A DNA stretch of 16,223 nucleotides from Oligoflexus sp. (GCA_030151925.1 JASLCY010000375.1:1-16223); one strand, 5' to 3'. Shown: positions 7,587 to 14,105, counted from the first letter of the stretch. Numbers and translations are program-made. Notes: a model not told the origin generated them from the sequence alone.

Positions 7587-8681
7587 GTGGGCGCTTCGAG
7601 GAAAACTCTAGTCACGGGCGCGACGGGTTACGTCGGTCAAAGGCTTGCGCGCCGGGCTCTGGCGCGCGGCGAAAACGTTATCCTGCCCGTGCGGGCCCGC
7701 GATGCGGGCCATCTCGCGGAAAGGCGTGAGCAGCTCGTCGCCGCGCTGGGCGGGGCGGATGTCGCCGAACGGATCGAGGTCGTGCCCTGCGACCTGTCGA
7801 ATCCTGCCGCGATCGCCGCGCTGCCGAAGGACAGCACGACCATCCTCCATTCGGCGGCCGTGACGCGTTTCAACGTCGAAGCGGAGATCGCCGACCGGGA
7901 TAACCGTGATGCGAGCCTCGCCCTGTTCGAGCTCGCGCGCCGCAGCCCTCAGCTCGAAAAGCTCGGCTACATCAGCACCGTTTATGGCGCGGGCGATCGC
8001 GAAGGCCCCGTTCCCGAGGCCTTATTGGAAAAACCCCGTTCGTTCGTCAATCACTACGAGCGTTCCAAGTGGGAGACGGAGCAGGCCCTGGCCGAGAAAT
8101 TCAGCGACCTCCCCTGGACGATCACCCGCGTCGCGACGGTGCTCGCCGACGACGAGAGCGGCCGCTGCTCGCAGCTGAATGCGGTCCACAACACGCTCAA
8201 GCTCCTCTACTACGGTTTGATCTCGACCGTTCCCGGCGATGCGCGCGTCCCGGTTTACCTGGTCTGCGGCGACTTCGTCGAGGCCGGCATCGCAGCGGCG
8301 ATGGCGAGCCCGGATAAACATCAGGTCTATCCCGTCTGCCATCAGCCGTCGGAGAGCAACAGCCTCGAGCGTTTCATCGATCAGGCGTTCGCCGCCTTCC
8401 TCGAGGACAACTCCTTCAGGAAACGCGGCATCCAAAAACCTCTGCTCGTCGACCTGGTTTCGTTCGAGCTGCTGGCCGACGGCATCGAGGGTTTCGGCGG
8501 CGCCGTGCTCAAGGAGGCGCTCGGCAGCATGGTGCCTTTCGCCAGGCAGCTCTTCATACACAAGGAATTCGAGAATCAGAGGCTGCGATCCGTCATGCCC
8601 GAATATCAACCAGCGGCCTTGGATAAGGTGATTCCCAACCTTATCCAAGGCATGATAGCCCGTAAATGGAAGTTGGCATGA
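7587..8681 (+). CDS. Extended SDR, fatty-acyl/thioester reductase-like
   Basis: A 364-residue NAD(P)-dependent enzyme. Seen: Rossmann motif TGATGYVG at 10-17, CDLS at 68-71, HSAAV at 88-92, ISTVYG at 129-134, and catalytic Tyr157/Lys161 in NHYERSKWETE, which closely resembles the active site of fatty acyl-CoA reductases and NRPS terminal reductase domains. These enzymes reduce a carrier- or CoA-bound thioester to an aldehyde or alcohol, so this is the best candidate for reductive release of the product. It stands alone, with no carrier or adenylation domain attached. A simple epimerase/dehydratase is the alternative. The start is GTG with AGGA about eight bases upstream, ten bases after the carrier stop. 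The stop overlaps the next start (8678-8681). Confidence 0.85.
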   Translation: MGASRKTLVTGATGYVGQRLARRALARGENVILPVRARDAGHLAERREQLVAALGGADVAERIEVVPCDLSNPAAIAALPKDSTTILHSAAVTRFNVEAEIADRDNRDASLALFELARRSPQLEKLGYISTVYGAGDREGPVPEALLEKPRSFVNHYERSKWETEQALAEKFSDLPWTITRVATVLADDESGRCSQLNAVHNTLKLLYYGLISTVPGDARVPVYLVCGDFVEAGIAAAMASPDKHQVYPVCHQPSESNSLERFIDQAFAAFLEDNSFRKRGIQKPLLVDLVSFELLADGIEGFGGAVLKEALGSMVPFARQLFIHKEFENQRLRSVMPEYQPAALDKVIPNLIQGMIARKWKLA

Positions 8682-9268
8682 ACCTCGAGGCCGAGTGGGC
8701 GCAATTTTTTGGTATCAGGCTCCTGCTGGCGGAGGCGCGCAAGCCCTTGGATCCTTTGGATCTTACGCCGGGTGAACAAGAGATCTGGCACACGCTGAGC
8801 AAAGTGAGGGAGCCTTCCTGGCTTCTGGGGCGCGCTGCGCTTCATGCCCTGCTTCCACGTCTCGGGCGGGCCAAGGACAGTTCGCTTTTGAAGTTTCCGG
8901 AGGCGCAGGTATCCCTTACGCATACGTCTTACGAAGCCCTGGCCGTCGGAACGTCCGAAGCCATCTGCGGGATAGGGATCGATTGCGAGGATGACAAGAC
9001 GGTGAAACGCGCCGCGCTCCGTTTCTTCGCGAACGAGGCGGAACGGGCGGCGATCGATGACGACGCCTCCGCGCTGAGGCTTTGGACCATCAAGGAGGCG
9101 CTCTATAAAGCGGACGCGGATAACGGTCAGGAGACGCTCATCAGCTATCGCCTGGCGAAGCCGCAGGCGGCGGAAGGCGAGGCGTATTCCCGCGAAGGCC
9201 GGCTGTTCCGTTATATCGCCCGCCGCACGGAAAGAGGATTTACAACGCTCGCCCTGAGGGTGAGTTAG
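8678..9268 (+). CDS. Sfp-type 4'-phosphopantetheinyl transferase
   Basis: It transfers phosphopantetheine from CoA to the active Ser of carrier proteins and so primes the two carriers in this operon. Seen (196 aa): SLTHT with His82, GIGIDCE at 98-104 with Mg-binding D102 and E104, and WTIKEALYK at 136-144 with E140 and K144. These are the P1-P3 motifs of the Sfp/HetI branch. The length is near the lower end for that branch and well above AcpS. I chose ATG 8678, which forms an ATGA overlap with the SDR stop and has GGAAG six bases upstream; an in-frame ATG at 8666 would add four residues but lacks a ribosome site. A dedicated enzyme of this kind is a strong sign of a secondary-metabolite locus. 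Confidence 0.92.
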   Translation: MNLEAEWAQFFGIRLLLAEARKPLDPLDLTPGEQEIWHTLSKVREPSWLLGRAALHALLPRLGRAKDSSLLKFPEAQVSLTHTSYEALAVGTSEAICGIGIDCEDDKTVKRAALRFFANEAERAAIDDDASALRLWTIKEALYKADADNGQETLISYRLAKPQAAEGEAYSREGRLFRYIARRTERGFTTLALRVS

Positions 9269-9277
9269 GAGTTTAAG

Positions 9278-9868
9278 ATGTCTGCATTGCCGAAAATCTC
9301 GGAGAGCGAACGCTGGATACTGAGCTTCTATCGGGTCTCCGAGATCAATGGCGCTCAGTTCTTCGGCCGCCTGGCGAAGACGATGAAGGATAAGCGGATC
9401 CAGTACGACCTGACCAAGCATTTCGCGGACGAGAGCCAGCACGCCTGGTATTGGACGAAGTGCCTCGGCGACCTTGAGCTGGAGCCGATCAACGTGATGG
9501 AGAGTTATCAGGACCAGTATCTGGCGGCGATAGGCCTGCCGACCAATATGATGGAAGTCCTGGCGATCACCCAGATCTTCGAGCGCCGGGTGATAGGGCA
9601 ATACGGAATTCATCGTCAAATCAAAGACTTGAATCCATACGTCGCCAAGACCCTCGACACGATCATGGAAGACGAGAAGTGGCACATCGAGTGGATCAGC
9701 GCGGCTCTGAAGCGCATGGAGACCGAAGGCAAATTCTCCAAAGCGGAGATCGCCTCGACCATCCAACGCTTCCATCAAGCCGATCAGGAAGTCTATGAGA
9801 AGACCTTGAAGGAACACGGCGAGCATCTCAAGGCCCTGCTCGGTTCCCAGCAACTTAAAACCTGGTAA
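9278..9868 (+). CDS. Ferritin-like diiron-carboxylate protein (predicted oxygenase)
   Basis: A 196-residue four-helix protein with the complete ferritin-like diiron ligand set: E22 (SEINGA), E52-x2-H55 (DESQH), E102 (FERR) and E133-x2-H136 (EKWH). This is the E, ExxH, E, ExxH order of non-haem diiron oxidases and hydroxylases. Length and pattern are compatible with small oxygenases such as MiaE-like proteins, but the sequence is not one I can assign to a named enzyme. It differs from the AurF-type gene in size and ligand spacing, so it is a second, independent O2-activating protein. It may hydroxylate, desaturate or complete an N-oxidation on the same intermediate. AGGAG overlaps the preceding stop and sits seven bases before the ATG. 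Confidence 0.8.
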   Translation: MSALPKISESERWILSFYRVSEINGAQFFGRLAKTMKDKRIQYDLTKHFADESQHAWYWTKCLGDLELEPINVMESYQDQYLAAIGLPTNMMEVLAITQIFERRVIGQYGIHRQIKDLNPYVAKTLDTIMEDEKWHIEWISAALKRMETEGKFSKAEIASTIQRFHQADQEVYEKTLKEHGEHLKALLGSQQLKTW

Positions 9869-9876
9869 GGAGTCGG
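9867..9876 (+). promoter_or_regulatory. Strong ribosome binding site of the second carrier gene
   Basis: AAGGAGTCGG begins inside the stop codon of the ferritin-like gene and sets GGAG eight bases before the ATG at 9879. It is identical to the ten bases at 4935-4944 before the methyltransferase, and implies high translation of this small carrier protein. Confidence 0.55.
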
Positions 9877-9878
9877 AT

Positions 9879-10115
9879 ATGAAGGCGACCGCGGACTCGA
9901 TACGGAACGAGATGGCCAAGACCTTGGGGCGCAAGCCCGATGCGATCAAGGACGAGATGCATTTGAAGCAGCTCGTCGCCGAATCGTTCGCTTTGGTGGA
10001 GATGGTGATCGAGCTGCAGGACGTCTTCGACGTCCGCATCAGCCAGGAGGAGCTGCCCCAGATGGAGACGGTGGGATCTTTGATCCAGCTGATCCTCAAG
10101 AAATCAGGAGGCTGA
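9879..10115 (+). CDS. Discrete acyl carrier protein (second copy)
   Basis: A 78-residue acidic protein with the carrier-protein layout: a loop, then LVAESFALVEMVIELQDVF (32-50) as helix II, and a C-terminal TVGSLIQLI helix. Ser36 in AESF is the likely phosphopantetheine site, with Glu replacing the usual Asp of DSL. It resembles fatty-acid-type carriers more than the first copy at 7334 does, suggesting that one carrier takes the acyl chain and the other the amino acid (inference). It is the last gene of the rightward operon. Its final 12 bases overlap the 3' end of the convergent sensor kinase, so there is no room for a terminator between them. Confidence 0.82.
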   Translation: MKATADSIRNEMAKTLGRKPDAIKDEMHLKQLVAESFALVEMVIELQDVFDVRISQEELPQMETVGSLIQLILKKSGG

Positions 10116-12587
10116 GCGCTTCGCCGTGTAATCAGCCTTGGGCAGGTTGATCGTAAACCTCGTGCCGAGGCCGCTCTCCGTCCCGACGTTTATGGTGCCG
10201 CCGAGGGCTTCCACCGCGGCGAGAACCTGGCTGAGCCCCACGCCGCGTCCCGAGAGGCACGTGACGTTCGTCCGAGTCGAGATCGCGTCGAGGAAGATCG
10301 AACGCAGCTGCTCGGCCGCTGATAGTTTATCCCACTGCTCTTCCGTCCACGCCCCTTTTCGGAGCACTACGGCCTTGAGTTTGTCTTTGTCGATCCCGCG
10401 CCCGTCATCGGCGATGACGATCTCATAGGCGTTCTCGAGCGCCGCAAAGGTGATCGTCAGCGAACCTTGCCGAGCCTTGCCCAGCCTATCCTTCGGTTTT
10501 TCGAAGCCGTGGTCGACCGCATTGCGGACGATATGGATCAGGGACGAGAGCAGCTCCCGATAGCTGCCCGGGAAACTCAACTCGCCGCCTTGGGTGAAGA
10601 CCTTGATGTCCTTGTCCTGCCTCTTGGCGATCTCGAGGGCTGCGATCGAGAGATAAGAGAGCACGTCCTCCGCCTTCTCGCGGGTGGAGTCCTCGACGAA
10701 TTGCTGGGCCAGCTCCTGCGCCCCGGCGAGGTCATGAGATCTCGCGACGTCCCGGCCGAAGTCGAAGAGCGCCGATTCCGGCAAGGTCACGAGCCGTTCA
10801 TCGACCTTCTGCGCGGTGATGCGGAGGATGGGTTGATTGCTCTCGAGGAATTGCCTCAGGATCGATTTCAGGACGTGAAGGAGCTGCCGGGCGGTCTCGG
10901 CATTGAGGTCGTCCCACAGGCCGTCTTCCATCGTGTGCACGTAGCCCGCGGCTTCCACCAGCCCGAAGGTCGCAAGATCGCCCTTCCAGGTGTGGACCAT
11001 CCGCTTGATCCGGCGCAGCGCGACTTTCCCGTCGATGCCGGTCCAGGCTTCGGGGCTCAGGATCGTGTCCTCGGCGGAGAGTATATCGTGCACCAGGGCC
11101 CTGAAACGCTCCTTGTTCCTGAGGATGCGGATCAAGGCCTTGTTGTTCTCGTTTTCCATTTCCGTGAAGCGCGATCGGCTGACGTAAGAAATCGTTATGA
11201 GGATCGATTCGACCTCTTCGCCGTTCATGATCGGATAATAGCGGCAGGAGAGGATCTTGCCGCCCAGGGTGATCTGCGAGGGGATCTGGTCCACCATCTC
11301 GCTGGCGAGATAAGGGACTTCGAAGACCTGCTCGTAGAAGGCGCGGTAATTGAATTCCTCGCGCTCGGAGAGGTCGAAATAGAGCCAGAAGGTGCGGCGG
11401 CTCAAATCATAGCGCGGATCGACCGCCAGGAGCTTGCGGCACGAGGCCGAGTAGCCCGACTGGATGCGTCCGAGGCGGTCGGCGCGGAACAGGCCGAACT
11501 GCACGTTGTCGACGATAGCCTTGATCTGGTTCCGTTCCGAGGAAAGGGCTTCGAAGGCCCGTTCTTTCAGCCTGTTCATGCCTTCATTGAAGAAGCTGAT
11601 CGTGATGAAGATGATCAGGAGGGCGACTTCGTAAAAGAGAGTGAGGGCGATGATCAGGGTCCTTTGGTTCACGTAAGCGGCCATCACCGAGGTGAGCGGG
11701 CTGGAAACGATCACCTTCCAACCGTTTTCGACCATCATCGTCTCATGCACGATCGAAGACCAGGGACTCGGCTTGTAGTACTTCGCCGGCACATCGAGCA
11801 GGCTGTGCACGGTCCCGGGAGGTTCCTGCGCCTGGCTTACCTGAAGCAGGGTTCGGCTGTTCGGATGAGCGAGCAAATGCCCCTCGCGGCCCACGACGGT
11901 GATGAGGTCGCTGCTGTTCTCGTTGACGGAATCCACCAGGTGCTGAAGCTGGGGAAGGATCATGTCGACCGTCACGACTCCGCGTATTTGATCGGTTTTC
12001 CTGTCATTAAAAGCCACGGCCAGAGTCATGTAGACCATGCCGTTGTCAAAGTAAGGTTCGGTGAAGGTCGGCTCGCCGTTGGCGTGTATCGCGGCCTTGT
12101 ACCAATCCCTCTGGTGGAAGTTGTAATCCGGGTTTTCCCATTCGCTGGTCAGAACCCGCGAGCCGGGACGGACGCCGCGATGCACGTAGGGACCGTAGAA
12201 CTTTCTGCCCTTGGCGAACTGATAGGGCTCGAACCAAACGCCGGCGCCGTAGATGAGCTCCTCGGGGGCGCTCTCGACGATGCGATCGAGATATTCCTCG
12301 ATCTGCTTCCCGTCTCGGCCGTCGTATTTCTCGACGAGGACCCGCAGCGTCTCCGACAATTGCGTAGCGTTGAGCAGGAAGGCCCTGATCTTCGAAACGG
12401 TCGTCTGCGCGCGTTCCGCCTGATAATGCTCAGCGGCGACCTTCGCTTTCTCGTGAGCGCTCTGGTTCCAGGAGTAGGCGATCAAAAGCCCCGCGAGCGC
12501 CATGGCGACGAAAGCCAGGGTCAACACCAGGTTCTGCCCCTTGTTGATGTTGTGCGGGTTCTCGATGTCTAGTTCCGGCCTGTCCAT
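10104..12587 (-). CDS. Cache-PAS-Hpt sensor kinase with CheA-like ATPase domain
   Basis: An 827-residue membrane sensor. Seen: a first membrane helix at about 20-38, a periplasmic double-Cache sensor (about 45-305, with the GVWFEPYQF and RDWYKAA elements typical of dCache), a second helix at about 310-333, a PAS-like region (about 350-470), an Hpt domain with phosphoacceptor His532 in VHTWKGDLATFG, and an ATPase with N-box HIVRNAVDHGFE (685-696), G1 DDGRGID (727-733), G2 GRGVGL (780-785) and GTRF (808-811). These boxes match CheA rather than ordinary histidine kinases, and no DHp helix pair with an H-box is evident. The CheW-like domain and receiver of CheA are absent. It should sense a small extracellular ligand and phosphorylate a response regulator encoded elsewhere. 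It ends inside the last gene of the metabolite operon; a regulatory link is possible but unsupported. Confidence 0.9.
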   Translation of the reverse strand: MDRPELDIENPHNINKGQNLVLTLAFVAMALAGLLIAYSWNQSAHEKAKVAAEHYQAERAQTTVSKIRAFLLNATQLSETLRVLVEKYDGRDGKQIEEYLDRIVESAPEELIYGAGVWFEPYQFAKGRKFYGPYVHRGVRPGSRVLTSEWENPDYNFHQRDWYKAAIHANGEPTFTEPYFDNGMVYMTLAVAFNDRKTDQIRGVVTVDMILPQLQHLVDSVNENSSDLITVVGREGHLLAHPNSRTLLQVSQAQEPPGTVHSLLDVPAKYYKPSPWSSIVHETMMVENGWKVIVSSPLTSVMAAYVNQRTLIIALTLFYEVALLIIFITISFFNEGMNRLKERAFEALSSERNQIKAIVDNVQFGLFRADRLGRIQSGYSASCRKLLAVDPRYDLSRRTFWLYFDLSEREEFNYRAFYEQVFEVPYLASEMVDQIPSQITLGGKILSCRYYPIMNGEEVESILITISYVSRSRFTEMENENNKALIRILRNKERFRALVHDILSAEDTILSPEAWTGIDGKVALRRIKRMVHTWKGDLATFGLVEAAGYVHTMEDGLWDDLNAETARQLLHVLKSILRQFLESNQPILRITAQKVDERLVTLPESALFDFGRDVARSHDLAGAQELAQQFVEDSTREKAEDVLSYLSIAALEIAKRQDKDIKVFTQGGELSFPGSYRELLSSLIHIVRNAVDHGFEKPKDRLGKARQGSLTITFAALENAYEIVIADDGRGIDKDKLKAVVLRKGAWTEEQWDKLSAAEQLRSIFLDAISTRTNVTCLSGRGVGLSQVLAAVEALGGTINVGTESGLGTRFTINLPKADYTAKRSAS

Positions 12588-12606
12588 GCCCTGGTTTCCG
12601 CTTTCT

Positions 12607-12619
12607 GCTCGAGTCGAGC
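12607..12619. repeat. Perfect dyad upstream of the sensor kinase
   Basis: GCTCGA-G-TCGAGC, with six-base arms around one base, lies 20 bases before the kinase start. Its position and symmetry suit an operator or a small hairpin in the leader. Function is inferred from location only. Confidence 0.35.
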
Positions 12620-12666
12620 CTCAAACTTTCCATAGATTCCCTTAGGGTATCGGGGACGAAGGGCGA

Positions 12667-12681
12667 GACTTTAGAAAAGTC
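12667..12681. repeat. Perfect dyad in kinase/lipoprotein intergenic region
   Basis: GACTTT-AGA-AAAGTC, with six-base arms and a three-base centre, lies in the divergent promoter region. It could be a regulator site. Its sequence is unrelated to the dyad at 12607-12619. Confidence 0.3.
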
Positions 12682-12817
12682 CAAGAAGGCCTCGATTATT
12701 TCAATGATAACAGGTACATAAATATTCATTATGCCATCGTCGGTTATTTGACACGTCTTCAGCTACCCCAGCGTAAGTCTTAAAATAAATACAGACATCA
12801 CCAAGAGGTTTCCATCC

Positions 12818-13591
12818 ATGCTGAAGACAGCACCGCTTTATGCTCCGCTCGCGTCCGCGCTCCTCCTCGGCCTCGCCGCGTGCGGATCCAAGGTCAAGAC
12901 TCACGAAGGCGCTAGCACGACCGCTCGCATCGCCTTTCAAAACGATACCAACGCCGCCAACGCCAACGGAGCGATGGCCCCGAGTTATCTCGGCCTCAAG
13001 GTCGTGAGCATCAAACTCATGGCTGACAAGGATAACTGCGATACCACGGTGTGCCCGACGATCTGGGTCTCCGAGGCTTGCGAGGCCCATAAAAGCACCG
13101 AGAGCCTCGGAACCGCCTCCTTCTCCTATCTCGTTCCCGAGCCCTGCGCCGATGGTAAAGTCGCTTATCTCGATTTCGCCCAACCCACGTCCGCGCTCGC
13201 CGCGAGGCTGAACGCCAGGCCGCAGGCGGTCGTGCCCGGGACCTACAATTATCTGCAGATCACTTTCGCCGAAGGCCCCCTGCAAAGGGAAGCGCTGGAG
13301 TTCAAAGCGCCCGGCATGAACGAGCCTTTCGCGGCGAAGATCAAGGGCCTCTGGGCCATCGAAAGCCTCAAGGCCCGCGAGCCGCTCGTGATTAAAGAGG
13401 GCGATGACGTCGCGATCGACGTGAGGTACGATCTCGCGGGAACCGTCACCGCTGAGGCGGACGGCTCCTATTGCTACCGGAACGAGACCACCACGCGTTG
13501 CCAGAGCTATCCGAAATTCAATATCAGCCTGCATCGTCAGGTCCAGGAGAAGAACGCGTCGCTCCTCAAGGACGATCGCAAGGACCTATGA
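12818..13591 (+). CDS. Predicted lipoprotein of unknown function
   Basis: A 257-residue exported protein. Seen: a signal peptide with lipobox LAAC at 19-22, so Cys22 would be lipidated, and Gly23-Ser24 after it, which do not signal inner-membrane retention. Six further cysteines at 74, 79, 88, 110, 219 and 228 could form three disulfides in the periplasm. The body looks beta-rich, with a GTYNYLQITFAEGPL stretch at 141-155 reminiscent of beta-sandwich lipoprotein domains such as DUF4382; this resemblance is weak. I do not recognise the family. It is transcribed away from the sensor kinase, and its last six bases overlap the end of the convergent next gene. Confidence 0.8.
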   Translation: MLKTAPLYAPLASALLLGLAACGSKVKTHEGASTTARIAFQNDTNAANANGAMAPSYLGLKVVSIKLMADKDNCDTTVCPTIWVSEACEAHKSTESLGTASFSYLVPEPCADGKVAYLDFAQPTSALAARLNARPQAVVPGTYNYLQITFAEGPLQREALEFKAPGMNEPFAAKIKGLWAIESLKAREPLVIKEGDDVAIDVRYDLAGTVTAEADGSYCYRNETTTRCQSYPKFNISLHRQVQEKNASLLKDDRKDL

Positions 13592-14008
13592 ATCGTGGCC
13601 CTTCGTCCCGCCCTCTTCCAGATCCTGCGGGTGGCTGTAGAAGACGGCCACCGCCTCGCTGAGCAACTCCTCGAACAATAAGCGCATGGGCGCGTTCGGC
13701 TTCGTCTCGACGGCCGGATCGATATCGATCGCCTGATGCAGGAGCTGATCCTGCTTCAGGCTCGATAGCGATATGAAAGGCAGGCCGAAAGCCTTGTGAG
13801 CCTCGTCATCCAATCCTTGAAGCGCTGCCATGAAAGTCCCCGCGGGCTCCTTGAGTCCTCCGAGCCTGGCGTCCATCGATCGGGCGATCCCAATTTGAAT
13901 GAACTCTGACTGAGGGATGAGGCGGGCGATGATCGTCTGCAGGAGAGCGTAGCTGTCCGCATCGAAATATTGCAGTAAATCAGTATCTTGCGCTTCAAAA
14001 GGTTTCAT
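13586..14008 (-). CDS. Gluconate 2-dehydrogenase subunit 3-like protein, orphan
   Basis: A 140-residue protein with features of the Gluconate_2-dh3 family: ALLQTIIARLIPQSE near the start (21-35), a central helical part, LSSLKQDQLL at 81-90, and a late AVFYSHP (121-127). In that family the small subunit accompanies a GMC-type flavin dehydrogenase and is often Tat-exported. No dehydrogenase or cytochrome subunit lies nearby, and there is no signal peptide, so this copy is an orphan of unknown role. It follows the phospholipase D gene by 97 bases on the same strand. The gap holds a strong hairpin that abuts this gene's ATG and includes its AGGAG. The family call is from pattern recognition and is moderately sure. 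Confidence 0.6.
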   Translation of the reverse strand: MKPFEAQDTDLLQYFDADSYALLQTIIARLIPQSEFIQIGIARSMDARLGGLKEPAGTFMAALQGLDDEAHKAFGLPFISLSSLKQDQLLHQAIDIDPAVETKPNAPMRLLFEELLSEAVAVFYSHPQDLEEGGTKGHDS

Positions 14009-14068
14009 GTATGAAGGAACTCCTAAGAACCTGTCGGGCAGGTCTTAGGCCATGCTGCTCCTTCATAC
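14009..14068 (-). promoter_or_regulatory. Two-tier hairpin against a start codon, enclosing the ribosome site
   Basis: The outer arms GTATGAAGGA (14009-14018) and TCCTTCATAC (14059-14068) are perfect ten-base inverted repeats. Nested inside are CCTAAGAACCTG (14022-14033) and CAGGTCTTAGG (14039-14049), which pair over 11 bases with one bulged A and a five-base loop. On the leftward transcript the outer stem ends directly at the AUG of the downstream gene (14008), and that gene's AGGAG is partly within the inner stem. No U-run follows, so it is not a standard terminator. It looks like a structured leader that masks translation initiation. Transcription attenuation or a repeat element are alternatives. 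Confidence 0.65.
14045..14053 (-). other. Possible two-codon leader ORF (ATG GCC TAA)
   Basis: On the leftward strand AAGGAG (14063-14058) stands four bases before ATG-GCC-TAA. Its ribosome site lies in the outer hairpin arm and its stop codon in the inner arm of the structure at 14009-14068. A ribosome here would disturb both stems. Such a short ORF can arise by chance, so this is speculative. Confidence 0.25.
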
Positions 14069-14105
14069 TCGGAAAAGCTACTTTTTAAAGCGCGATGGGT
14101 GATAG

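Larger units (their letters stand above)
12588..12817. promoter_or_regulatory. Divergent intergenic region, sensor kinase / lipoprotein
   Basis: These 230 bases separate divergent starts. The half near the kinase is GC-rich and holds two perfect dyads; the half near the lipoprotein is AT-rich from about 12690. A TTGACA at 12748-12753 could be a -35 box for the lipoprotein gene, but no good -10 follows at 16-18 bases, so I do not call a promoter. AAGAGG at 12802-12807 lies about ten bases before the lipoprotein ATG and is its likely ribosome site. No small gene is convincing here. Confidence 0.45.

Noticed and set aside
8606..10099. A 497-codon open frame on the minus strand
   Set aside because: It is antisense to the phosphopantetheinyl transferase, ferritin-like and carrier genes, all of which have clear family motifs and ribosome sites.
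10467..12572. A 701-codon open frame on the plus strand
   Set aside because: It lies entirely antisense to the sensor kinase, whose domains are unmistakable. Long antisense frames are common in GC-rich genes, and its translation is low-complexity and has no recognisable domain.
12430..12729. A possible small gene or upstream leader peptide before the sensor kinase on the minus strand
   Set aside because: The frame starts in the intergenic region but runs into the kinase gene out of frame, with no good ribosome site and no recognisable protein.
12748..12776. TTGACA as a sigma-70 promoter for the lipoprotein gene
   Set aside because: The -35 match is perfect, but no acceptable -10 hexamer lies 16-18 bases downstream.
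12701..13534. A 277-codon open frame on the minus strand
   Set aside because: It is antisense to the lipoprotein gene, which has a signal peptide, lipobox and ribosome site.
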